64,000 bases of DNA from Rubricoccus marinus (GTDB taxonomy: Bacteria; Bacteroidota; Rhodothermia; Rhodothermales; Rubricoccaceae). A model generated the notes under the pieces. It worked only from the letters and a program-made list of their open reading frames with translations, did no database searches and was not told the DNA's origin. The stretch is from the NCBI RefSeq assembly GCF_002257665.1, contig NZ_MQWB01000001.1, positions 3,855,119-3,919,118 on the forward strand, read 5' to 3'. Of this stretch, positions 55,342 through 64,000 are shown piece after piece. A program made the position numbers and the translations under genes. Every line of letters starts with the position of its first letter. Position 1 is the stretch's first letter.

Positions 55342-55977
55342 ATGCCCCGATTCCGCCCCTCTTTCCTCGCTCTGGCTCTGGTGGCCTTCCTCTCCGCCGG
55401 CTGCGACACCGCCAACGATGACGACATCTTCGGCGAGTTCCGCGCCGATGTAACGGTGGATGGTGCGCGTGAGAACGCGCAGGACGACGACAACGAGACC
55501 GAGGAGGGCCGCCTCAAAGGCGAGGCCGTGTACACCGTTGTCGAGACCGAGCACGGCCAGGAGTTCGTCCTCGGCTTGTTCGTCGGCGACCTCTTCGATA
55601 GCCAGTACGACGAGTACCAGTTCATCTCTTTCCGCCGGAAAGGAGGCGTCCCGGGCGTTGGCGCGTACGCGGTGGAGGAGGACCCGCAGCGCTCCGGCGT
55701 GACCGCCAGCTACGCGAACGTGTTGGACGCGGACGAGTCCGATCTCAGCCTCGCCGAAGACGAGCGCGCCAGAGGCCCGCTGCTCTACGGCGTCGATGGC
55801 ACGCTCGTGATCACCGAGGTCGATCCCGTCGGGGTCGTTTCCGGCAGCTTCCGCTTCGATGCGCGCGGCATCCAGGTGCAGAACACGAGCCGCTTCGTGG
55901 ACGGCACCGCTGACGGCGAGTTCGTCGCGCGGTACGAGCGCCCGAGCCTGCTCCTCGGCCGCGGCCTGAACCTCTAG
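55342..55977 (+). CDS. Hypothetical lipoprotein, 211 aa
   Basis: Not recognised. The signal MPRFRPSFLALALVAFLSAGCDTAND has lipobox LSAGC (Cys21), then a very acidic stretch (DDDIFGEF..., ENAQDDDNETEEG). A beta-rich body follows with VYTVVETEHGQEFVLGLFVGDLFDSQYDEYQFISFRRKG (about residues 70-108) and GTLVITEVDPVGVVSGSFRFDARG (about 155-178), reminiscent of DUF6252-type Bacteroidota lipoproteins. ATG 55342 is fixed by the signal peptide. The stop TAG is followed directly by CGCCAGAGGC. Confidence 0.72.
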   Translation: MPRFRPSFLALALVAFLSAGCDTANDDDIFGEFRADVTVDGARENAQDDDNETEEGRLKGEAVYTVVETEHGQEFVLGLFVGDLFDSQYDEYQFISFRRKGGVPGVGAYAVEEDPQRSGVTASYANVLDADESDLSLAEDERARGPLLYGVDGTLVITEVDPVGVVSGSFRFDARGIQVQNTSRFVDGTADGEFVARYERPSLLLGRGLNL

Positions 55978-56080
55978 CGCCAGAGGCCTCTGGCGCGCAC
56001 TCACCTTGTAGAGGCGTGCCGCGCGTTCGACCGCGGTGTACAGGAAGAGGACGCTGGCCCTAAACCTCTGTCGCCAGAGG

Positions 56081-56374
56081 CTACAGTAGCTCGGCGCGGT
56101 CGTCCGGGATGGGCAGGACGTAGCGGCGCGCGAGCGCTTCCTCGTGGACGCCAAACATACCTGTCCCGCGGAAGTTGACGAGCACGTGCTGCTCCGTTTC
56201 CGCGACCACCTCGCCGATCCCGTAGTACGACGGCGCGGGCCCGTAGTAGACCAGCTCGCCGCGATGCACCTCGCTTTCTCGCGCGCGCCGGTAGTAGGGC
56301 GGCACGACGGGGAGGAGCTCCAGCCGGTAGGGCGGGCGCGGGTTCGGGAACGAGGTGCTGGGAGGGGCTTCCAT
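56081..56374 (-). CDS. Hypothetical protein, 97 aa
   Basis: Unrecognised small soluble protein, start ATG 56374 (MEAPPSTSFPNPRPPYRL). The central stretch VHRGELVYYGPAPSYYGIGEVVAETEQHVLVNFRGTGMFGVHEEALARRYV looks like an SH3-like or CAP-Gly-like small beta-barrel (G..V.Y.....GIG.V.......VNF.G). It is divergent from the DUF4290-like gene with 120 bp between starts. Supported by regular codon use and a plausible fold; function unknown. Confidence 0.6.
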   Translation of the reverse strand: MEAPPSTSFPNPRPPYRLELLPVVPPYYRRARESEVHRGELVYYGPAPSYYGIGEVVAETEQHVLVNFRGTGMFGVHEEALARRYVLPIPDDRAELL

Positions 56375-56494
56375 CAGGTCTGAAGACAGGCCGAGCCCGC
56401 CGTGAACTGGCGAGCCCGCTTCGGAGTATACGCCGTGCTCCCATCCAGGTCCCCGCCATCGAACGCCTCTGGCGGCCCGTTCAGCCCCGCTTTT

Positions 56495-56773
56495 ATGCAG
56501 TACGATCGCCGCATCATCGACCGCCAAGTCGGCCGCAACGCCCAGCTTTTCGCCGAGGCGATCTCCGACCTCAGCACCGCTGAGGAGCGGTTCCCGTACC
56601 TCCGCATCCTCGTCTCCCTGGTGGAGAACGCGCATCCGGAGTGGAACCAGGCCCCGCAGAAAGACACCCAGATCGCGGAGCTGGTGTACCACCTCAGCGA
56701 TAAGTCGCTGGACACCGACGAGATCGCGGCGATCGTCCGTGTGCGCGACGAGGAGCGCGGCATCAACGCATGA
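56495..56773 (+). CDS. DUF4290-like protein, 92 aa
   Basis: Small helical protein resembling the DUF4290 family, which is essentially confined to Bacteroidota and relatives. Start ATG 56495 (MQYDRRIIDRQVGRNAQLFAEAI). The NAQLFAEAISDLSTAEERFPYLRILVSLVENAHPEW core and a C-terminal IAAIVRVRDEERG follow; the family is usually longer. Role unknown. The stop overlaps the next gene's start (ATGA, 56770), indicating translational coupling. The family call is by pattern and should be treated as likely rather than sure. Confidence 0.7.
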   Translation: MQYDRRIIDRQVGRNAQLFAEAISDLSTAEERFPYLRILVSLVENAHPEWNQAPQKDTQIAELVYHLSDKSLDTDEIAAIVRVRDEERGINA

Positions 56774-57177
56774 GCGCGCCGCGCCGGCCGGCCTCTGGCG
56801 ATCCCGGATCAGGGTTCGGGACAGGCGCCAGCGCGCTGAAGTCCTGGCTTCGGAACCACCCCGACGCTGCGGGTCCGGGAGGGCGCGGGGATGGGCAGGC
56901 GAAGACACTGGCCGTGGCCGGCGTGCTCTGGTTCTGCGCCACGCTCGCAATCGCGGGCATCCTCGCCGCGGTCACGACGCTCGCCTCTGGCGAGACCGCG
57001 ACCTACGCGGCTGATGTGGACTGGGGGCGGCTCGGCGTGTGGATCGCCGTCTGGCTGGCCGTTCTGAACGTGCCCGTCTGGGTGCTGGCGTGGCGCCGCT
57101 CGCGTCGGTCCTCTGGCGCCTCCAGCTCGGGGCCTCGCTCTGGCGCGCGGGAGGCGGGGCGCGAGAGGCTGAACTGA
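56770..57177 (+). CDS. Hypothetical two-helix membrane protein, 135 aa
   Basis: Unrecognised. The Gly/Pro-rich N-terminus (about 1-45) is followed by two hydrophobic helices (about residues 48-72 and 86-108) and a Ser/Arg/Gly-rich C-terminus. Both the termini and the interhelical ASGE loop contain iterated-motif codons. Translationally coupled to the DUF4290-like gene and convergent with ruvC. Membrane location is the only inference. Confidence 0.6.
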   Translation: MSAPRRPASGDPGSGFGTGASALKSWLRNHPDAAGPGGRGDGQAKTLAVAGVLWFCATLAIAGILAAVTTLASGETATYAADVDWGRLGVWIAVWLAVLNVPVWVLAWRRSRRSSGASSSGPRSGAREAGRERLN

Positions 57178-57187
57178 CCCGCGGCGC

Positions 57188-57769
57188 TCAGCGCAGCCGT
57201 TCGGGGTTTTGCTCGATAAAGTCCGACCACGAGCGCACGCGGCCGGTCTTGCGGCCCGCGCCAGAGGCGGCTTTCGCGCTCCCGCCCGGCGCTGGCGGCC
57301 CGGTGTGGCGCCGCGCGGCGTGGCACAGCGCGATGGCGAGCGCGTCGTGCGCGTCCTCGCTGTACGTCTCGGTAAGCGCCAGCCTCTGGCGGACCATGTA
57401 CGTCACCTGGTCCTTCGTGGCGCGTCCGTTGCCGACGACGGCCTTTTTGATCTCGGCGGGCGCGTACTGCGCGACGGGCACCTCGCGGTGCATCGCCGCG
57501 AGCATCACGGCCGCTTGCGCGCGCCCCAGCTTGAGCATCGCCTGCGCGTTCTTCCCCATGAACGGGAGCTCGACGGCCAACTCGTCGGGGTTGTACGCGT
57601 CGATGGCTTCCAGAACGCCCTCGTAAATCCGCTGGAGGCGGATCGTGTGGTCCAGGTCGCCGCTCATGTGGATGGTGCTCGCGCCCAGCGCCCGCTCGCG
57701 GCTGCCCTCGACGGTCACCGTCCCGAGGCCGGTGTGCCGAGTGCCGGGGTCGACGCCGAGAACGATCAT
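57188..57769 (-). CDS. ruvC: Holliday junction resolvase RuvC
   Basis: Endonuclease that cuts Holliday junctions with RuvAB. 193 aa from ATG 57769 (MIVLGVDPGTRHTGLG). Catalytic acidic residues are Asp7 in the first strand, Glu in ELAVELPFMGKN near 69, and Asp residues in SEDAHDALAIALCHA near 142-145. The C-terminal 40 residues (KAASGAGRKTGRVRSW...) are a basic extension beyond the usual 165-175. No ruvA or ruvB is adjacent. It lies 104 bp after the YebC gene in the same direction. Confidence 0.96.
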   Translation of the reverse strand: MIVLGVDPGTRHTGLGTVTVEGSRERALGASTIHMSGDLDHTIRLQRIYEGVLEAIDAYNPDELAVELPFMGKNAQAMLKLGRAQAAVMLAAMHREVPVAQYAPAEIKKAVVGNGRATKDQVTYMVRQRLALTETYSEDAHDALAIALCHAARRHTGPPAPGGSAKAASGAGRKTGRVRSWSDFIEQNPERLR

Positions 57770-57873
57770 TGCGGAGACAGTGCTGGGGAAGGGTAGAGGC
57801 GCGGGGGCGGCCTCTGGCGCCAGAGGCCGAAGGGAATACCGGGCGTGGGGCACCCCCGATCTCTTCCCGGTCC

Positions 57874-58632
57874 CTACGAGAGCGAGGCGAGCGTTTCGTC
57901 GGTCATCTCCAGCGTGGAGTAGACGGCCTGGATGTCCTGGTGCTCGTCGAGCGCTTCGAGAAGGCGGAGGACTTTGGCGGCGTCCTCTGGCGCGAGGGCC
58001 GTGGTCGTCGTCGGGATCTGCTGAAGGCTGGCCTCTGAGGGCTCGATCCCCGCATCGGCGAGCGCGGCCTGCACGTCGCCGAACGCCTCGGTAGGAGCCT
58101 CAACGACGAAGACGGGCGCGCCGTCCTCGCTTTCGTCTTTGCGTAGATCCTCGGCGCCGGCGTCGGCGACGAGGAGGAACAGGTCCTCCTCGGTCAGGTC
58201 GGCGGCGGGGATCTCGAAGATGGCTTTCTGATCGAACAGGAACGCGACCGATCCCGAGGTGCCCATGTTGCCGCCCGCTTTGGAGAACAGGCTCCGCACG
58301 TCCGCGACCGTCCGGTTCGTGTTGTCTGTCAGCGCGTCCACGTACACCGCGATGCCGTTTGGCCCGTAGCCCTCGTAGCTCAGCTCCTCGTAATCCGCGC
58401 CCTCGATCTCACCGGTCCCGCGCTTGATCGCGCGCTCGATGTTGTCCTTGGGCATGTTCTCCGCCTTCGCCTTGTCGACGAACAGCGCGAGTCGGGGGTT
58501 CATGTCCGGATCGCCGCCATCGCGGGCGGCCACCATCATGTCGCGCGTGATGCGCGCCCACACCTTGCTGCGGCGGGCGTCCGCGACGCCCTTCTTCCGC
58601 TTGATCTTCGACCACTTGTTGTGCCCGGCCAT
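57874..58632 (-). CDS. YebC/PmpR/TACO1-type translation or regulatory protein, 252 aa
   Basis: Conserved cytoplasmic protein starting MAGHNKWSKIKRKKGVADARRSKVWARITRDM at ATG 58632, a signature of the family. AIKRGTGEIEGADYEELSYEGYGPNGIAVYVDALTDNTNRTVADVR lies at about 75-120 and GGNMGTSGSVAFLFDQKAIFEI at about 127-148. Members are described both as transcription regulators and, for some, as factors easing ribosome passage through proline stretches. Linked to ruvC as in many bacteria. The DALAPEDAAKVLRL segment uses the motif. Confidence 0.95.
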   Translation of the reverse strand: MAGHNKWSKIKRKKGVADARRSKVWARITRDMMVAARDGGDPDMNPRLALFVDKAKAENMPKDNIERAIKRGTGEIEGADYEELSYEGYGPNGIAVYVDALTDNTNRTVADVRSLFSKAGGNMGTSGSVAFLFDQKAIFEIPAADLTEEDLFLLVADAGAEDLRKDESEDGAPVFVVEAPTEAFGDVQAALADAGIEPSEASLQQIPTTTTALAPEDAAKVLRLLEALDEHQDIQAVYSTLEMTDETLASLS

Positions 58633-58706
58633 ACCTGTACCGTCTGTTTGCGGCAAGGTACGGCGGCCTGGGGCGGCATCGCGCCGCCAGAGGCCTCTGG
58701 CGCGGC

Positions 58707-58811
58707 CTACGCGCCCACGAGCACGCGCATGACCAGAACCACGAGCATGGGAACGGTCACGCCGAGAAGCGCGAGCAGAGTCAGGAGGTCGTCGCGGGCG
58801 GGGCTGGTCAT
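58707..58811 (-). CDS. Putative small single-helix membrane protein, 34 aa
   Basis: ATG at 58811, product beginning MTSPARDDLLTLLALLGVTV and continuing as one hydrophobic helix to VLVGA. Its start codon overlaps the stop of a 25-aa upstream ORF (ATGA), the usual sign of translational coupling. It is too short for standard calling. Such mini-proteins often attach to larger membrane complexes, but no partner is evident here. Confidence 0.5.
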   Translation of the reverse strand: MTSPARDDLLTLLALLGVTVPMLVVLVMRVLVGA

Positions 58812-58885
58812 GGCGAGACGCTCAGGGCCACGACCGTCACCAAGATGACGAGGCTTGCGAGGGCGGTAAGGAAACGGTCGGACAT
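58808..58885 (-). CDS. Putative small single-helix membrane protein, 25 aa
   Basis: ATG at 58885, product MSDRFLTALASLVILVTVVA followed by LSVSP. A charged N-terminus and one hydrophobic helix, similar in build to the next ORF. It overlaps that ORF by four bases. The pair lies between yebC and the aldolase-like gene. Confidence 0.5.
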   Translation of the reverse strand: MSDRFLTALASLVILVTVVALSVSP

Positions 58886-59024
58886 GGGAGCGTGCGGGGC
58901 AGTGCACAACGCCTGTACAGAGCTGTGCCGCCGAGCGCCTCTTGCGTTTGGCGTCTCCTCCGGGAACGATTCCGTGCCTCTGGCGCGGTCGCCAGGGGCT
59001 GCGTCTCCGCTGCCTTCGACGGGC

Positions 59025-60179
59025 TTACCGCGCGACGGTCGTCCACGTATCGCCCACCTCGTCACCGTCCAAGACGTGGAGCTCGCGCTGCGTCGCCACG
59101 GCCACGCAGGCGTGGTTGGGCACGAGCATGACCGGGTCGCCGACGTCGTAGATGGAGCCACCGGGCGTGTCTACCCATCCGTGCTCCTCGCTGAGCGCGC
59201 TTACCGTCGCGTGCGGGTGGAGGATCATCTTCTGGCGGCTGTACAGGACGGTCCCGAAGCCTCTGGCGCCGGGGAACGTGTCGGCGGTGAGCGTTTTCTT
59301 GCCGGCGTCTGTGATGACGCGTTCGGTCCCGTCGTCGAAGCGCTGCTTGGAGACGACCGTCCCAATACAAGACAGCGCGCAGTCCTGCAGCGTCGCGGCG
59401 CCGAGCGCGACCTGCATCGCATCGTGGAAAACGTACGTGCCGGGCCGGATCTCGGTGATGCGGAAGCCGGCCTCTTCACGGTTGCTAAAGCGCGAGACGC
59501 CCGGCGTGGAGCCGACCGAGAGTTCGGCGGTCGCGGGGTCTAGAAAGCCGCCGCTGGCGAGCACGCCTGCAAGGGCCAGCACGCGGTCGCGCTCGGACTC
59601 CATCGCGCGGAGCAGGGCGTCGCCGGGCGTTTCCCCTTCCTCGGGTCCGGCGTAGGCGTCGCCGCCGTGCGAGAGCAGGCCGACGAGGCGGACGCCAGAG
59701 GCGTCCCGGACCTGCGTGGCGAGCGCGAGCGCGGCCTCGTCGTCGTCCCAGCCCACGCCGCAGCGTCCGTAGCCGGCATCGACCTCCATGAGCACGTCCA
59801 CCTCCGGGCCGCTCGCGAAGGCCTCCGACGCGAGACGGACGCCTTCGGCGGAGTCCACGCTGAACGAGATCCTCGTGCCGCCAGAGGCGAGCGCCTGCAG
59901 CCGCTCCAGCTTCTGCGGCCCCACGATGGGCGTCGCAAGCCGGATGTCGTCGAACCCCGCCTCGGCGAACGCCTCGGCCTCGTCCACGGTCGCGACGGTG
60001 ATGCCTCTGGCGCCGCGCTCTACCTGGAGCCGCGCGAGGTCCGGCGATTTGTGCGTTTTGACGTGCGGGCGCAGCGCGACCTCCATCGCGTCGGCGCGGG
60101 CCTGCATGGCGTCCAGGTTGGCGTGCAACCGCGCGCGATCGATGAGGAGGGCGGGCGTGGGGAGATCAGAGAGCAGCAT
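59025..60179 (-). CDS. D-threonine aldolase / DSD1-type PLP enzyme, 384 aa
   Basis: Alanine-racemase-fold type III PLP enzyme that is also metal-dependent in the D-threonine aldolase family. Start ATG 60179 (MLLSDLPTPALLIDRARLHANL). The PLP Lys is in LRPHVKTHKSPDLARLQ near residue 41-44. The barrel has DVLMEVDAGYGRCGVGWDD (about 126-144) and LVGLLSHGGDAYAGPE (about 165-180). The C-terminal domain has DGTERVITDAGKKTL, SEEHGWVD with His, and VMLVPNHACVAV with His and Cys metal ligands near 355. D-serine dehydratase and D-threonine aldolase share this signature. Confidence 0.9.
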   Translation of the reverse strand: MLLSDLPTPALLIDRARLHANLDAMQARADAMEVALRPHVKTHKSPDLARLQVERGARGITVATVDEAEAFAEAGFDDIRLATPIVGPQKLERLQALASGGTRISFSVDSAEGVRLASEAFASGPEVDVLMEVDAGYGRCGVGWDDDEAALALATQVRDASGVRLVGLLSHGGDAYAGPEEGETPGDALLRAMESERDRVLALAGVLASGGFLDPATAELSVGSTPGVSRFSNREEAGFRITEIRPGTYVFHDAMQVALGAATLQDCALSCIGTVVSKQRFDDGTERVITDAGKKTLTADTFPGARGFGTVLYSRQKMILHPHATVSALSEEHGWVDTPGGSIYDVGDPVMLVPNHACVAVATQRELHVLDGDEVGDTWTTVAR

Positions 60180-60219
60180 GTCGCCAGAGGCAGAGGGGAG
60201 GATGCCAACGTTACACAGC

Positions 60220-60250
60220 CGCGCCCGGCTCCGCAGAGGAGCCGGGCGCG
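60220..60250. terminator. Perfect 13-bp hairpin after the DUF4870 gene
   Basis: CGCGCCCGGCTCC (60220-60232), loop GCAGA and GGAGCCGGGCGCG (60238-60250). No T-run is present on either side, so termination is less certain than for the CGTTT-tailed relatives after tig and atpC. Confidence 0.5.
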
Positions 60251-60297
60251 AGAATGGGGCCGCCAGAGGCGCGGGCCGCTGAGGCCTCTGGCGGACT

Positions 60298-60705
60298 CTA
60301 CTTCACGAGGCGGAGCGTGTACGGGTACTCGTACCACTCGCCATCGAGCGCGCGCACTGCGGCGATCACGCCGTAGATCACCGAGCCGACCGCGACACCG
60401 AGCATGGTGAGCAAGCCGAGGCCGAACACGATGATGAGCGGGATCGAGATCAGGACGGCGAGGAGCGTCGAGAGGTGGAAGTTGATCGCCTCCTTTGCGT
60501 GGAACGCCGCGAAATCGGACTCGTCACGCTTGAGGAAGTAGATGATGATCGGCACGATCAGGCCGACGCCGATAAGCGGGGAGAGGTGCGCCATCGCCGA
60601 AATCGTCCGGTCGCTCTGCTGGACATCGTCGTCATAGAACTCGCGGCCGTAGGTGTCGAACTCGTCGAACTCTTCGGGGCGGGCGGTAGAGGGGCGGGCT
60701 TCCAT
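60298..60705 (-). CDS. DUF4870 family membrane protein, 135 aa
   Basis: Small Tic20/DUF4870-type membrane protein. The soluble acidic N-terminus (about residues 1-33) precedes AMAHLSPLIGVGLIVPIIIYFLKRDESDFAAFHAKEAINFHLSTLLAVLISIPLIIVFGLGLLTMLGVAVGSVIYGVIAAVRA, with three to four hydrophobic helices and the family's FHAKEAINF motif. Role unknown. Just upstream on the same strand lie a strong terminator hairpin and a structured region (60802-60899), so it may sit behind a leader RNA. Confidence 0.87.
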   Translation of the reverse strand: MEARPSTARPEEFDEFDTYGREFYDDDVQQSDRTISAMAHLSPLIGVGLIVPIIIYFLKRDESDFAAFHAKEAINFHLSTLLAVLISIPLIIVFGLGLLTMLGVAVGSVIYGVIAAVRALDGEWYEYPYTLRLVK

Positions 60706-60801
60706 GGGGGGGGAGGTCGGAACGTCGCCTCTCTACGCGAGCCACCCCGCGAGGGTTACGCCTCTGGCGCCAGAGGCCCCGACCGATTCGCCCAAACAAG
60801 A

Positions 60802-60833
60802 GAGCGCCCGACAGGGGGGGCTGTCGGACGCTC
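60802..60833 (-). terminator. Terminator-like hairpin upstream of DUF4870
   Basis: On the plus strand GAGCGCCCGACAG (60802-60814), six G, and CTGTCGGACGCTC (60821-60833) pair over 13 bp with one mismatch. On the minus strand TCTTGTTT follows. It would end a transcript coming from the structured segment just to its right. Confidence 0.65.
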
Positions 60834-60899
60834 GGGTGTCGGGGAGCATAGTGTGCTATGCGAGGGCGGCGGTTGCAAAGCACGCTCAACCCGACACCC
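60834..60899 (-). ncRNA. Candidate structured RNA or leader
   Basis: Outer stem GGGTGTCGGG (60834-60843) with CCCGACACCC (60890-60899). Inside it is a perfect small hairpin GCATAG-TGTG-CTATGC (60846-60861) and a G/C-rich arm. It is followed on the minus strand by the terminator at 60802-60833. It could be a small RNA of roughly 100 nt or a regulatory leader of the DUF4870 gene. No known family was recognised. Confidence 0.4.
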
Positions 60900-61036
60900 C
60901 CAAGGTACCGGCGCCAGAGGCGGTGTCGGTGGGCGTTCGGTGAAGAAGTGGGGGCATGTGAGCCTCTGGCGCCGGCACCCACGCGCAGGCCGCGCCGAGA
61001 CCCTGCTGGCCTCTGGTGCCAGAGGCCCAAACGACA

Positions 61037-61067
61037 CGCGCCCGGCGTCGTGAGGACGCCGGGCGCG
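61037..61067 (-). terminator. Terminator hairpin of the atpDC operon
   Basis: CGCGCCCGGCGTC (61037-61049), loop GTGAG and GACGCCGGGCGCG (61055-61067), a perfect 13-bp stem, followed on the minus strand by TGTCGTTT. Same CGCGCCCG base and CGTTT tail as the trigger-factor terminator. Confidence 0.75.
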
Positions 61068-61102
61068 GGGATCTGTCAGCCGCCAGAGGCGGGCGGGCCG
61101 TT

Positions 61103-61507
61103 CTAGACGGTGCCCATCGAGGTCCGGAGGCGGTTGCGGGCGCGGTCCAACTCGGCCTGTGCGGCCTCGCGCTCCTCGCCCGTGGCCTCGGCGAGCCGCT
61201 GGCGTGCGCGGTCCTCAGCTTCCTTGGCCCGCTGCGTGTCGATCTCCGAGGTCGGCTCGGCCGTCTCGGCAAGCATGATCACGCGGTTGTCCAGCACTTC
61301 GACGAAGCCGCCAGAGGTCGCGATGGTCACGCGCTCGCCAGAGGTCGTGGTCACGATGGTCTGGCCGACGCCCGTGGCTGCGAGCATGGGCGCGTGGTTG
61401 ACGCGCACCTCGAAGGCGCCCTCAATGCCGGGGGCGCGGAACGAGCGGGCCTCGCCGCGAAACGCGGTCCGGTCCGGGGAGACGACTTCGACGAGGAGGG
61501 AGGCCAT
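61103..61507 (-). CDS. atpC: F1 ATP synthase epsilon subunit
   Basis: Rotor subunit of ATP synthase, 134 aa, start ATG 61507 (MASLLVEVVSPDRTAFRGEARSFRAPGIEGAFEVRVNHAPML). The N-terminal beta-sandwich covers about residues 1-85 with the conserved GxFEVRVNHAPML stretch. The C-terminal helical hairpin covers about 90-134 and is rich in Arg, Ala and Glu. About 95 bp downstream of atpD in the same operon. The other atp genes are not in the window, so the operon is split. Confidence 0.95.
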   Translation of the reverse strand: MASLLVEVVSPDRTAFRGEARSFRAPGIEGAFEVRVNHAPMLAATGVGQTIVTTTSGERVTIATSGGFVEVLDNRVIMLAETAEPTSEIDTQRAKEAEDRARQRLAEATGEEREAAQAELDRARNRLRTSMGTV

Positions 61508-61508
61508 G

Positions 61509-61545
61509 TCTTTGGGACTAGGTGTGGGGGACTAGGGGCTGGAAG
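61509..61545. repeat. GGGGACTAG-type units between atpD and atpC
   Basis: GGGACTAGGTGTGGGGGACTAGGGGCTGG, two units of the GGGACTAG type in the atpDC spacer. They resemble the stretch at 5695-5721. Confidence 0.5.
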
Positions 61546-61602
61546 CCTCTGGCGGGACGGCGCGAGCCGGTCCACATTCCGGGAGTCTCCAGCCCCGAGC
61601 CG

Positions 61603-64000
<2,398 letters not shown>

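Larger units (their letters stand above)
60706..61102. other. Gene-free region with structured RNA signals and repeats
   Basis: About 400 bp between DUF4870 and atpC with no gene. From left to right: a palindrome copy (60761-60778), a terminator-like hairpin (60802-60833), a stem-enclosed structured segment (60834-60899), motif copies, an imperfect palindrome with T for C (61010-61027), and the atpC terminator. Confidence 0.6.

Overview
The window is a chromosomal stretch of high G+C DNA (by eye about 70%) from what looks like a marine member of the Rhodothermota/Bacteroidota, possibly Rubricoccaceae. This is inferred from several features: a DUF4290-like protein, a lipoprotein-rich and beta-barrel-rich gene set, starts without Shine-Dalgarno sequences, Bacteroidota-like -7 elements, and serpin and membrane-MutS genes. 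No rRNA, prophage, CRISPR array, transposase or conjugation gene was seen. Most genes are housekeeping or cell-envelope genes in short operons on both strands.

Layout. 0-9.5 kb: 3' part of clpB, small membrane and lipoprotein genes, an AspA/AstE-like deacylase, a VOC protein, a membrane PAS-GGDEF diguanylate cyclase and an M48 lipoprotein protease. 9.5-17.2 kb: asnB behind what looks like a classical asparagine leader-peptide attenuator, then an acetaldehyde/acetate module (acs, DUF779 protein, aldehyde dehydrogenase, divergent AraC regulator). 17.3-29.8 kb: small proteins, an esterase fused in frame to an unknown ORF, DoxX and DinB genes, ispG, a phospholipase D/cardiolipin synthase, a 2-hydroxyacid dehydrogenase, a Ca/Na exchanger and a CPA2 antiporter. 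29.9-39 kb: etfBA, secreted proteins, gcvP and a serine hydrolase. 39-47.6 kb: tRNA-Lys, clpP, a membrane-anchored MutS-like ATPase, a lipase-like lipoprotein, trigger factor, a serpin, and an ECF sigma factor with its TM/beta-barrel partner. 47.6-64 kb: a protease/TolB/BamA-like giant, an alpha-oxoamine synthase, an ABC exporter, ruvC, yebC, a D-threonine-aldolase-like enzyme, DUF4870, atpC, atpD and a YceI protein cut by the window end.

The dominant unexplained signal is a 10-mer, CGCCAGAGGC (reverse complement GCCTCTGGCG), scattered on both strands through genes and spacers. It often pairs into the 18-bp palindrome GCCTCTGGCGCCAGAGGC. The octamer core occurs 15 times in the first 2.8 kb alone. 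It abuts TAG stop codons, builds terminator hairpins, is open in all reading frames, and is found in three different frames inside real proteins. In ClpB it is made by a synonymous AGA codon. This resembles DNA-uptake sequences, HIP1 or Rickettsia palindromic elements in behaviour, but it is a different sequence and much denser. On top of it sit at least four further dispersed repeat families.
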